NCBI GenBank assembly: GCA_964529325.1
Contig: CAZGWH010000009.1
Span: forward strand, 1 to 48,316
Source: GCA-2689995 sp964529325
GTDB taxonomy: Bacteria; Fidelibacterota; Marinisomatia; SCGC-AAA003-L08; GCA-2689995
DNA: 48,316 bases
Direction: 5' to 3'
In this document: piece by piece, positions 34,065-42,928 of the stretch
Numbering within the stretch: the first letter of the stretch is position 1
Layout: every line of letters starts with the position of its first letter
Notes under the pieces: generated by a model
The model's database searches: none
The model's input: only the letters and a program-made list of their open reading frames with translations
What the model was told of the DNA's origin: nothing
Position numbers and translations under genes: made by a program

Positions 34065-35321
34065 ATGAAAAAATTATTTTTATACCTATTATTTTTATCT
34101 CAATCTTTTGTTTTTGGTCAAAAATATTTAATTCCAATGGACGGTGTACAAACAGATCATTTAAAGGCTTATGGTATTGTTCATATGATTATCAATAAAG
34201 GAATTTCTGTAGAATGGTTATTAAATTACAGAGGTGGCTCTTTTGTTGTGGATACACATGATTTTATTTCTCGAGAAGGTATTTTACGCGGAGTATTGAT
34301 AGAAAATATTAATGCATCGGGATTAGGACAAATCTATGTAACTGTTGAATCAAATAATATGGATATTATTAAACTAGAAAAATCTGCAAAAATTGCAGTG
34401 TATTCACCACCTGATAAACAACCTTGGGATGATGCAGTTACACTTGCGCTCACTTATGCAGAAATAGAATATGATATTATTTTTGATGATGAATTATTAG
34501 CAGGTGCATTAAAAAAGTATGATTGGCTTCATTTACATCATGAGGATTTTACAGGGCAATATGGTAAATTTTATAAAAATTATCATAGAGCAGGTTGGTA
34601 TGTACAACAAAAAGCAAGTTTTGAAGCAAGAGCCTCTCGATATGGTTATTCATCTGTAAGCGAAATGAAAAAAGCAATTGCTCGAATAATTAGAGAATAT
34701 GTTAAAAAGGGTGGATTTTTATTTGCAATGTGTTCAGCGACAGACTCGTTTGATATTGCACTTGCATCTGAAAATGTAGATATTGTGGATAGAGTTTATG
34801 ACGGGACCTCTGTTGAGACTGGTTATCGTCAAAAAATGGATTTTACTAAATCAATGGCTTTTGAAAATTATGATTTATATACAAGTCCATTAACTTATGA
34901 ATATTCAACGATAGATATTCCATCGAGCCATAAACCGATAGCAAAGGGTGCAGAAGCAGACTATTTTGCTTTATTTGATTTTTCTGCAAAATGGGATCCT
35001 GTTCCAACAATGTTAACTCAAAACCATGTTGATGTTATAAATGGATTTATGGGGCAAACAACAGGGTTTCATAGATCAACTTTAAAAAAACATGTCGTTG
35101 TTATGGGCGATGTTCCCAATGATGAAATGGTTAAATATATTCATGGCAATGTCGGTAAAGGAACTTATACTTTTTTAGGTGGACATGACCCCGAAGATTA
35201 TCGTCATTTTGTGGGAGACCCTGTTACTGATTTATCACTTCATCGGAATTCACCCGGTTATAGATTAATTTTAAATAATGTTTTATTCCCGGCGGCTCGA
35301 AAAAAAGAACGAAAAACATAA
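34065..35321 (+). CDS. Exported GATase1-like protein (often auto-named asparagine synthetase B)
   Basis: A 418-residue protein with a signal peptide ending VFG before QKYLIPM. The N-terminal part (about 25-125) is beta-rich. The middle resembles a class I glutamine-amidotransferase/ThuA-like fold: KIAVYSPPDKQPWDDAV, YDWLHLHHEDFTGQYG and GGFLFAMCSATDSFDIA, where the Cys sits at a plausible nucleophile turn. Relatives in this group are frequently labelled 'asparagine synthetase B', but no ATP-binding synthetase motif is visible, so that name should not be trusted. It begins right after the TPR stop with no gap. Function unknown; it likely acts with DUF4159 in the envelope. Confidence 0.8.
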   Translation: MKKLFLYLLFLSQSFVFGQKYLIPMDGVQTDHLKAYGIVHMIINKGISVEWLLNYRGGSFVVDTHDFISREGILRGVLIENINASGLGQIYVTVESNNMDIIKLEKSAKIAVYSPPDKQPWDDAVTLALTYAEIEYDIIFDDELLAGALKKYDWLHLHHEDFTGQYGKFYKNYHRAGWYVQQKASFEARASRYGYSSVSEMKKAIARIIREYVKKGGFLFAMCSATDSFDIALASENVDIVDRVYDGTSVETGYRQKMDFTKSMAFENYDLYTSPLTYEYSTIDIPSSHKPIAKGAEADYFALFDFSAKWDPVPTMLTQNHVDVINGFMGQTTGFHRSTLKKHVVVMGDVPNDEMVKYIHGNVGKGTYTFLGGHDPEDYRHFVGDPVTDLSLHRNSPGYRLILNNVLFPAARKKERKT

Positions 35322-35402
35322 ACTCTCATTTTAATCCACTCCTATTGAAAAAAGATGAGCTTTCAATTTAATTACTGCATAGAATCTAATATAAATCTAT
35401 AA

Positions 35403-37333
35403 CTAACTATTCTTTTTACCCGTTTGAATTTGCCACAAATGATTATAAATACCATTATGATTAATCAGCCTATCATGTGTTCCTGATTCTGCAATTCTTC
35501 CTTTATCTAAAACTATAATCTGGTCTGCATTGCGAATAGTTGAAAGTCTGTGAGCAATAATAATTGTCGTTCTATCTTTTGCAATATTTTCTAATGCATG
35601 TTGAATTAATTGTTCTGTTTCATTATCTACTGAAGATGTTGCCTCATCAAAAATTAAAATTGGAGGGTCTTTATAAATAGCTCTAGCAATTGTTAATCGT
35701 TGTTTTTGACCAACACTTAATCGTTGCCCCCGCTCTCCTATAACAGTATCAAATCCATTTGGTAGATTTTCAATAAACTCTAATGAATGACTTATTTTTG
35801 ATGCTTTTTTAATTTTTTCTAAATTATCGGAAATAAAGGGGTAAGATATATTTTCTTTTATTGTCCCTTCAAATAAATGAAGCTCCTGATTTACAAAACC
35901 AATACTTTCTCGTAAGCTAAAAAGTGTTAGCTTTTTTAAATCCTGACTACCAATGCAAATAGAACCATTCTGAATATCATACAGACGAAGTAATAATTTA
36001 ATTAAAGTGGTTTTTCCCGACCCTGTTTGCCCAACAATTCCAATTGTTTTTCCACTCAAAATTGTTAAATTAAATTTTTCAAATACAGGCGAATTATTTG
36101 GATATTTAAATTGTACATTTTTAAAAATAATATCGCCCTTGGGATTTATTAATTCTTCTGAATCATCATTTTCTTTTACTGATTTTTTTAATTCCAATAA
36201 TGATAGTATTCTCCCTGTGGAAGCCATTGACCGTTCAAATTGATCTATTGTTTGTCCCAATGTTGTAAATGNNNNNNNNNNNNNNNNNNNNNNNNNNNNN
36301 NNNNNNNNNNNNNNNNNNNNNNNNNNNNNNNNNNNNNNNNNNNNNNNNNNNNNNNNNNNNNNNNNNNNNNNGTGGAAGCCATTGACCGTTCAAATTGATC
36401 TATTGTTTGTCCCAATGTTGTAAATGGCCATAAAAACCGTTGTGTAAGAAATACCAACACACTAAACGAACCAACAGCTATTGCTCCATTCATTGTCATA
36501 AAACTACCAATAATTAAAGTTGCTAAAAACCCAGATAATACTCCAATTCGAATAACTGGTACGAATGCAGAACTTAATTTAATTGCTTTATTATTGCTTT
36601 CTCTATAATCACTACTTAATTTATCAATTCGGTTATATTCATTTCCTTCAGATGTAAAACTTTTAATTGTAATAATTCCATTTAAGTTATTGAATATAGC
36701 TGAACTAATTCGCCCAACGGCCTCCCGAACTGCAATATATCTTGGTGATAAGTTTTTCTGAAAATAAAATGCAATTGTAATAATTACCGGCACTGGAAGA
36801 ATGCTTACAAATGCAATGATTGGTGAAATATAAAAAAATACAGCACCAATAGTTATTGTAGATACAATCAATTGAATAATATTATTTATTCCCGAATCCA
36901 AGAATCGCTCCAATTGATTAACATCATCATTTAATATTGCTGTTATATTGCCTATTCTTTGATTTTCATGCCATTCCAAATCTAAATGTTGAATATGATT
37001 ATAAGCATCAAGCCGAATATCATGCTCTACAGATTGTGCAATTCCACGCCAAGTAATTGAATGTAAATATTGAAAAAGGGATTCAAAAATCCAAATAAAA
37101 AAAGTAACAATTGCTAAAATTGTAATTTGACTTTTGGGATTTGAAAAACCAAGGGATGCAATGAAACTATCTTGTTGCTTAATTACGAGGTCAACGGCAA
37201 AACCAATTAGTATTTCTGGCATGATGTCGAATAATTTATTCATTATAGAAAAAAATGTTGCCAGTATAATTTTTGCTCGCCATGGCAAAGCATAGTATAA
37301 AAAATCTCTGAATATTGAGTATGAATTTGTCAT
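35403..37333 (-). CDS. ABC exporter (fused membrane and ATPase domains), split by a scaffold gap
   Basis: Read across the gap this is one half-transporter of 591 residues. Residues 1-320 hold six membrane helices typical of MsbA/multidrug exporters. The ATPase domain has GIVGQTGSGKTTLIKLLLRL (Walker A), LSVGQKQRLTIARA (signature), ILIFDEATSSVD (Walker B) and IIIAHRLSTI. As deposited it appears as two pieces, because 100 N's (36272-36371) separate two identical 55-base copies (36217-36271 and 36372-36426). Removing the N's and one copy gives 1776 bases, exactly 592 codons in frame. Homodimers of this type export lipids or drugs; the substrate is unknown. It is transcribed away from the amidohydrolase genes. 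Confidence 0.9.
36272..36371. other. 100-base scaffold gap (N run) flanked by a 55-base duplicate
   Basis: Exactly 100 N's, the conventional size for a gap of unknown length. The 55 bases left of it (36217-36271) are repeated exactly to its right (36372-36426). This is what two contigs with an unmerged 55-base end overlap look like, so there is probably no missing sequence. Confidence 0.95.
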
Positions 37334-37494
37334 TATCTACTTTAAATTTGCTAAAAACTTATTAGTTATTTATTAAATAAAAAAAGATAAATTGAAGAAA
37401 TATTAAATTCGTTCCTATTTGTTCCTCAATCTTTACCTATTTAAATTTACCACCTCATAACTCACTTATATTTTAGAAAGAGACATATTTAACT
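37334..37494. promoter_or_regulatory. Divergent intergenic region between ABC exporter and amidohydrolase genes
   Basis: 161 nt of AT-rich sequence between two genes transcribed apart, so both promoters must lie here. A short direct repeat (GTTCCTATTTGTTCCTC, about 37411-37427) is visible. An AGAAAGAG lies before the 37495 start at long spacing. I could not assign -10/-35 boxes. Confidence 0.4.
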
Positions 37495-40485
37495 ATGCCA
37501 AGAATTTTAACATATATTATTTTAATATTTCAAATTAGTTTATTTCAATTTTTATTTTCAAATATTTCACCAATTACTAATTTGCAAGAAAACCAACCCA
37601 GTGTATTTGCATTAATACATGCAAAAGTTCAATTAAACCCAGAAGAAATTATTGAAGATGCAACGATAATTATTAGAGGATCAAGAATTGAAGCCGTTGG
37701 GAATAATATTCAAACACCAAGCGATGCATTTGAAATTGATTTAACAGATAAAACTGTTTATCCTGGTTTTATTGATAGTTGGTTTGAATATGCACAGCCA
37801 GATTCTTTGCAAAATCATAATTCACATTGGAATAGTAAAGTACACCCTGAATTTAATTCAGGGAATTCTCCTGAAATTTCAAATAAGCAATTAAATGAAT
37901 TTTATTTAAATGGAATAACTGCAGCCCATATTGTTCCAAACAAAGGAATATTTAGAGGAAAATCAGCCGTAAGATTATTAAACTCAATTCAGCAAAACAT
38001 AGAAAGTTCGCCAACGCAAGTACTTGCATTTGAAACTTTTGGATGGGGGGCTGATGAATATCCTGGCTCACTATTAGGGACAATAGCCTTATTAAGGCAA
38101 ACTTTTTATGATGTATTATGGTATAAAAGAGCAATAACAGCCTACAATTCAAACCCTCAACAAAATGAACCAATTCGTCGAAATTTATCATTAGAATCAA
38201 TTCAATCTCATTTAGATAATAATGGAAGTTTTATTTTTCGAACAGGCGATGAAATTGCAACTCTCCGTGCATTTAATATTTCAGAAGAATTTGGATTAAA
38301 TTTATGGATTAAATCTAATGGATATGAATACAGACGATTAAATGAATTTAAAAAGAAAAATTCATTTTTTGTTCTTCCATTAAATTTTCAGCCCAAACCA
38401 AAAGTTTCCAATCCTCAAGATGCATTATCATATTCAACAACCAAATTAAATCATTGGATAATGGCACCAAAAAATCCTGCAATATTAGATAGTGCACATA
38501 TACCATTTTCATTTACAGCAGATGGGTTAAAGAAAAAAACTGACTTTAGAAGTAATTTAATTAATATGGTTCAAAATCATGGTTTATTAAAACAAACAGC
38601 ATTAAAAGCTCTTACCATTCATCCCGCAAAAAAATTAGGACTAGAAAATCAATTAGGGGAGATTCGTAAAGGGTTTTTAGCAAATTTAATAATAACCAGT
38701 GGTGATTATTTTGATAAAAAATCAAAAATTGAATCGGTATGGGTTGCAGGAGAAGAACATAAAATAGCTATTGATAATAGCACTAATTTTAATGGGGAAT
38801 GGACTTTTAATGGATTTGAAAGAACAGGAGAATTAATATTTTCTAAAAAGGGAGGTCGCTTTGAAATAGGTGAGATTTCAATTCCTTTAAAAAATATAAA
38901 TTATAATCGATATCAAATTTCTTTTACTGCATCATTAAACACAAAAAATTTAAATGAAATTTCTCAATTTATAGGTAATATTGAGAATAATGAATTAATT
39001 GGAAGTGTTTTATTTTCAAATGGAAACACCGCAAAGTGGGAAGCTATAAAAAATAGAAATAAAATAGATGATAAAAAACCAATTAAATTGAAAGAATTTT
39101 CAATGCCAATATTATATCCTGAGGGTGCGTATGGTTTAGAAAAATTACATCAACAACCGAAAATAGTATTGGTAAAAAATGCAACTATTTGGACAAGTGG
39201 AGAAAAAGGTATCCTCAAAAATATGGATTTATTAGTTAGAGATGGGCTTATTCATAATATTGCACCAAATATTGCACCACCAGAAAATGCAATAGTAATA
39301 AATGCACGAGGAAAACATATTTCTCCAGGGTTAATTGATTGTCATAGCCATTCGGCGGCATCTGCAATAAATGAAGGTACTCAATCTGTTACTTCAGAAG
39401 TAAGAATAAGAGATGTTCTTGATAGTGATGATATTGCTATTTATAGAGAACTTGCTGGCGGATTAACCATTGCAAATATATTACATGGATCGGCAAATGC
39501 AATTGGGGGGCAAAATGCTGTTATTAAATTAAGATGGGGACAATCACCCGAGAACTTATTATATAAAAATGCACCACAAGGAATAAAGTTTGCTTTAGGA
39601 GAAAATGTAAAACAATCTAATTGGGGAGATGATTATACAACGCGATATCCTCAAACTCGAATGGGGGTTGAACAAGTCATTAGAGATGCATTTGATAGAG
39701 CGATTGAATATCAAAAACAATGGCAAATTTATAATCAAAAAATTATTCAAAAAGTTCAAATTGATAAAATTCCGCCAAGACGAGATTTAGAATTAGATGC
39801 ACTTGTAGAAATTCTTAAGGGTATAAGAAAAATTCATTGCCATTCATATCGACAAGATGAAATTTTAATGCTATCTCGGATTGCAGATGATTATGGATTT
39901 ACTATTGGTACATTTCAACATGTATTAGAAGGCTATAAAGTTGCAGATAGAATTGCTGAACATGGTGCAGGAGCATCTACTTTTAGTGATTGGTGGGCAT
40001 ATAAGTTTGAAGTTATAGATGCAATTCCATATAATGGTGCATTAATGCATGATGTTGGGATAACGGTTTCTTTTAATTCAGATTCTGATGAATTAGCAAG
40101 AAGAATGAATTTAGAATCTGCAAAGGCCGTGAAATATGGTGGAATTAGTGAAGAAGAGGCTCTAAAGTTTGTAACAATAAACCCTGCAATCCAGCTAGGA
40201 ATTGATGAATGGGTCGGTTCATTAGAAATTGGAAAAGAAGCAGATTTTGTAATTTGGTCGGGACATCCATTGTCAACCATGTCAAAATGTGAACAAACAT
40301 GGATTGATGGAACTCAATATTTTTCAATTGATGAAGATTTAAAATTACGAGAAAGAGATAAAAAATATAGAGCGGAAATTATTCAATATATTTTATCTGA
40401 CTCAAAATCAACAACAGAATATTTAAAACCAGATACAGAACATTCACATAAAGAACATGGCTGTTTAGAAGGAGTTGGAAAATGA
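37495..40485 (+). CDS. Exported double amidohydrolase-domain protein
   Basis: A 996-residue protein with a signal peptide (about 1-23). It holds two amidohydrolase-fold units. The first (about 35-430) opens with DLTDKTVYPGFIDSWF, where the usual metal-binding HxH is missing, and ends with ALTIHPAKKLGLENQLGEI. A beta insert follows (about 430-540). The second (about 560-965) has GLIDCHSHSAAS with the HxH pair, IHCHSY, FQHVLEG, and FVTINPAIQLGIDEWVGSLE, so it may be a metal-dependent hydrolase. Its substrate is unknown; relatives act on cyclic amides, nucleobases or dipeptides. Its stop overlaps the start of the next gene (ATGA). Confidence 0.88.
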   Translation: MPRILTYIILIFQISLFQFLFSNISPITNLQENQPSVFALIHAKVQLNPEEIIEDATIIIRGSRIEAVGNNIQTPSDAFEIDLTDKTVYPGFIDSWFEYAQPDSLQNHNSHWNSKVHPEFNSGNSPEISNKQLNEFYLNGITAAHIVPNKGIFRGKSAVRLLNSIQQNIESSPTQVLAFETFGWGADEYPGSLLGTIALLRQTFYDVLWYKRAITAYNSNPQQNEPIRRNLSLESIQSHLDNNGSFIFRTGDEIATLRAFNISEEFGLNLWIKSNGYEYRRLNEFKKKNSFFVLPLNFQPKPKVSNPQDALSYSTTKLNHWIMAPKNPAILDSAHIPFSFTADGLKKKTDFRSNLINMVQNHGLLKQTALKALTIHPAKKLGLENQLGEIRKGFLANLIITSGDYFDKKSKIESVWVAGEEHKIAIDNSTNFNGEWTFNGFERTGELIFSKKGGRFEIGEISIPLKNINYNRYQISFTASLNTKNLNEISQFIGNIENNELIGSVLFSNGNTAKWEAIKNRNKIDDKKPIKLKEFSMPILYPEGAYGLEKLHQQPKIVLVKNATIWTSGEKGILKNMDLLVRDGLIHNIAPNIAPPENAIVINARGKHISPGLIDCHSHSAASAINEGTQSVTSEVRIRDVLDSDDIAIYRELAGGLTIANILHGSANAIGGQNAVIKLRWGQSPENLLYKNAPQGIKFALGENVKQSNWGDDYTTRYPQTRMGVEQVIRDAFDRAIEYQKQWQIYNQKIIQKVQIDKIPPRRDLELDALVEILKGIRKIHCHSYRQDEILMLSRIADDYGFTIGTFQHVLEGYKVADRIAEHGAGASTFSDWWAYKFEVIDAIPYNGALMHDVGITVSFNSDSDELARRMNLESAKAVKYGGISEEEALKFVTINPAIQLGIDEWVGSLEIGKEADFVIWSGHPLSTMSKCEQTWIDGTQYFSIDEDLKLRERDKKYRAEIIQYILSDSKSTTEYLKPDTEHSHKEHGCLEGVGK

Positions 40486-41786
40486 AAATTATAATATTAT
40501 TTATTATTTCAATATTAATTTCATCAGATCAAATTCCTTCTCCAGAACAATCTCACCCTGTTTTATTAAAAAATGGGGTTTTGCATACGGTTAGTAGTGG
40601 AATAATTCAAGGACCAGATTTATTATTTAATAATGGAAAAATTATTGCTATTGGCCATGGAATTGAAATTACAAGAGATACTCAAATTATTGATGTTTCA
40701 GGTAAACATATTTATCCTGGATTAATTTCAGCAGGTTCGTCACTTGGGCTTCAAGAGGTGAACGCCGTAAGAGCAACTAGAGATTATGCAGAAACAGGGT
40801 CGATTAACTCTAATGTAAGAGCAAATGTGAGCTATAACCCTGACTCTGAACTTATACCTGTTACGCGAAGTAATGGAATTTTATTAGCACATGTAATTCC
40901 AAAATCAGGGCGAATCCCTGGAGTTTCTTCGGTGATGATGTTAGATGGTTGGACTTGGGAAGATTGTACTTTAAAACATCCAATAGCAATGAATATGAAT
41001 TGGCCTTCAATGGAATTGAATTTAAATTCGTGGAATAAAAAAAGTCACAAAGACCAAATTCAAGAAAGAGATCTGGCTTTAGATGAAATAAATAATTTAT
41101 TTAATTCAGCAAGAGCATATAATAAATTAGATCAAACAAGTCTTGAGTTTAAATCAAATCCAAGGCTAGAAGCACTTTCACAAGTAATTACAGGTAAATT
41201 ATTACTCATTATTAATGCAAATACTATAAAACAAATTGAGTCTGCTGTATATTGGAGTGTAAAACAGAATATTAAAATAGCAATATTAGGGGGTCGAGAT
41301 TCATGGAGGACTACCGAATTATTAAAAGAAAAAAATATACCCGTAATATATGAAAGTGTCTTGTCTGTTCCTGCTCGGCGATTTGAAGATTATGATCAAC
41401 CATATAAAACACCAAAATTATTATTTGATGCCGGAATCAAATTTTGTATTACTAACAGTACAAGCCCATTCCAGACCCCTCATTTAAGAGATTTACCCTA
41501 TCATGCATCAATGGCAACCGCCTTTGGACTTGATGCTGAAGAAGCAATAAAGTCAATTACACTATCTACAGCTGAAATTTTAGGTATAGATACTAATGTT
41601 GGCTCATTAGAAACAGGTAAAGATGCAACTTTATTTATTACAAACGGAAATATATTAGATATTCGGTCAAATGTTGAACAGGCATTTATAAATGGTAAAA
41701 AAATTGACATGTCGGACCGCCATAAAATGTTATATAAAAAATATACTGAAAAGTATATACAAAAAGGTATTTTACTAAATGAATAA
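40482..41786 (+). CDS. Exported amidohydrolase-fold protein lacking the HxH metal motif
   Basis: A 434-residue protein with a signal peptide (about 1-17). The fold markers are LKNGVLHTVSSGIIQGPDLL, VSGKHIYPGLISAGSSLG and SITLSTAEILGIDTNVGSLE. Where active enzymes have HxH, this one has SAGSS, so it probably cannot bind the usual two metals. It overlaps the double-domain amidohydrolase gene by four bases (ATGA), which suggests a joint complex in which this protein and the first domain of its partner serve structural or substrate-binding roles. Confidence 0.87.
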   Translation: MKIIILFIISILISSDQIPSPEQSHPVLLKNGVLHTVSSGIIQGPDLLFNNGKIIAIGHGIEITRDTQIIDVSGKHIYPGLISAGSSLGLQEVNAVRATRDYAETGSINSNVRANVSYNPDSELIPVTRSNGILLAHVIPKSGRIPGVSSVMMLDGWTWEDCTLKHPIAMNMNWPSMELNLNSWNKKSHKDQIQERDLALDEINNLFNSARAYNKLDQTSLEFKSNPRLEALSQVITGKLLLIINANTIKQIESAVYWSVKQNIKIAILGGRDSWRTTELLKEKNIPVIYESVLSVPARRFEDYDQPYKTPKLLFDAGIKFCITNSTSPFQTPHLRDLPYHASMATAFGLDAEEAIKSITLSTAEILGIDTNVGSLETGKDATLFITNGNILDIRSNVEQAFINGKKIDMSDRHKMLYKKYTEKYIQKGILLNE

Positions 41787-41824
41787 ATTTGTAATTTGAA
41801 CCCCTAAAAAATGGTTTATGAATC

Positions 41825-42928
41825 TTGAATAAGTTTATATTATTATCTATTATTTTATTTTTTGTTTCTTGTGGTGGCGGATTTAACCAAGATGTTAAAG
41901 GCCCAAAAGTTACTTTATTGTATCCAAATATTGGATATGTTGCATCTGATTCAGTCGAGGTTCGGTATGAGGTTTCCGATGAATCTCAAGTGTTTAAAAT
42001 GAATTTACGATTAAATGGATTTGAGGAATTCATTATGAATACAGATTTATCCTCCCCAAATAAATTTTATTATATGTTACATGTTTCAGAATTTGAATCG
42101 GGAAGTATTACAATTCAAGGTGTTGGTGAGGATGAATTTGGAAATGTCGGAGAATCTGTAGAAGTTGAAATCTTTATCGATAATAGTTTGCGATTTATTA
42201 ATATTCCTTCTGGTATATTTACTGATTCGGGGAATAATGAAACAGAAATCCTTTATGATTACCAAATGATGACTTATCCTGTCACTGTTGGGCAATATCT
42301 TGTATTCCTTAATGAAGCATATACAAATGGTGTAATTACAATTTCTGGAAATAAAATTAAAGGAAATGTTTCAACCATAACAGCAATAAATGATTTTATT
42401 TCTTTTGGAGATTCTTCATTTGTTCATCATTTAGGTGCAATTGAAATGAATAATAATAAATTTAGAGCAATGGATAGCACCTACATTAATCATCCTATTA
42501 CGGGTGTAACTTGGTATGGTGCAACGGCATTTGCAGAATATTATAAAATGAGATTACCTTCAGTATCAGAATGGGAAAAAGTTGCAAGAGGAATTACCGG
42601 CTACGCATATCCATGGGGAAATGAAAATAATTCCAATCGATCAAATTTTGATAATTCAGGTGACCCGTGGGAATCAGGCACAACTCCAGTTGGCTATTAT
42701 AATGGAATAAATATTAGTACTATCGACAGCAAGTCACCTTTTGGTGCGTATGATATGGCTGGAAATGTATGGGAATGGACTAGTGAAATTAATTCTGTGA
42801 ATAAATATATTTTAAAAGGAGGTTCATATCAAAACCCTGCTTTTAATCAAACAACTATAATTGAACATACATCTTACCCCGCAGACATACTTTCTAATTT
42901 TGGGTTTAGATGTGCTCGTGATCTTTAA
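41825..42928 (+). CDS. SUMF1/FGE-like domain lipoprotein
   Basis: A 367-residue lipoprotein (lipobox FVSC, Cys about 16). An Ig-like domain (about 25-122; GPKVTLLYPNIGYVASDSV, VGEDEFGNVGESVEVEIF) precedes a formylglycine-generating-enzyme-like domain (about 125-367): ITGVTWYGATAFAEYYKMRL, YAYPWGNEN, SPFGAYDMAGNVWEWTSE, LKGGSYQNP and GFRCARDL. The paired active-site cysteines of true FGE, expected just after the GGS motif, are not there. It is therefore likely a binding or structural member. The start is TTG at 41825; the nearby ATG at 41818 runs into a stop. Its 3' end overlaps menE by 23 bases tail to tail. Confidence 0.85.
   Translation: MNKFILLSIILFFVSCGGGFNQDVKGPKVTLLYPNIGYVASDSVEVRYEVSDESQVFKMNLRLNGFEEFIMNTDLSSPNKFYYMLHVSEFESGSITIQGVGEDEFGNVGESVEVEIFIDNSLRFINIPSGIFTDSGNNETEILYDYQMMTYPVTVGQYLVFLNEAYTNGVITISGNKIKGNVSTITAINDFISFGDSSFVHHLGAIEMNNNKFRAMDSTYINHPITGVTWYGATAFAEYYKMRLPSVSEWEKVARGITGYAYPWGNENNSNRSNFDNSGDPWESGTTPVGYYNGINISTIDSKSPFGAYDMAGNVWEWTSEINSVNKYILKGGSYQNPAFNQTTIIEHTSYPADILSNFGFRCARDL

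Noticed and set aside
35344..35367. Hairpin between the converging GATase1-like and ABC genes (ATTGAAA / TTTCAAT)
   Set aside because: Only 7 A/T-rich base pairs with a 10-nt loop and no following T run; too weak to call a terminator.
36217..36426. 55-base direct repeat as a mobile-element target duplication or tandem gene duplication
   Set aside because: The copies abut an exact 100-N gap and end at contig edges. Collapsing them restores one complete ABC exporter.
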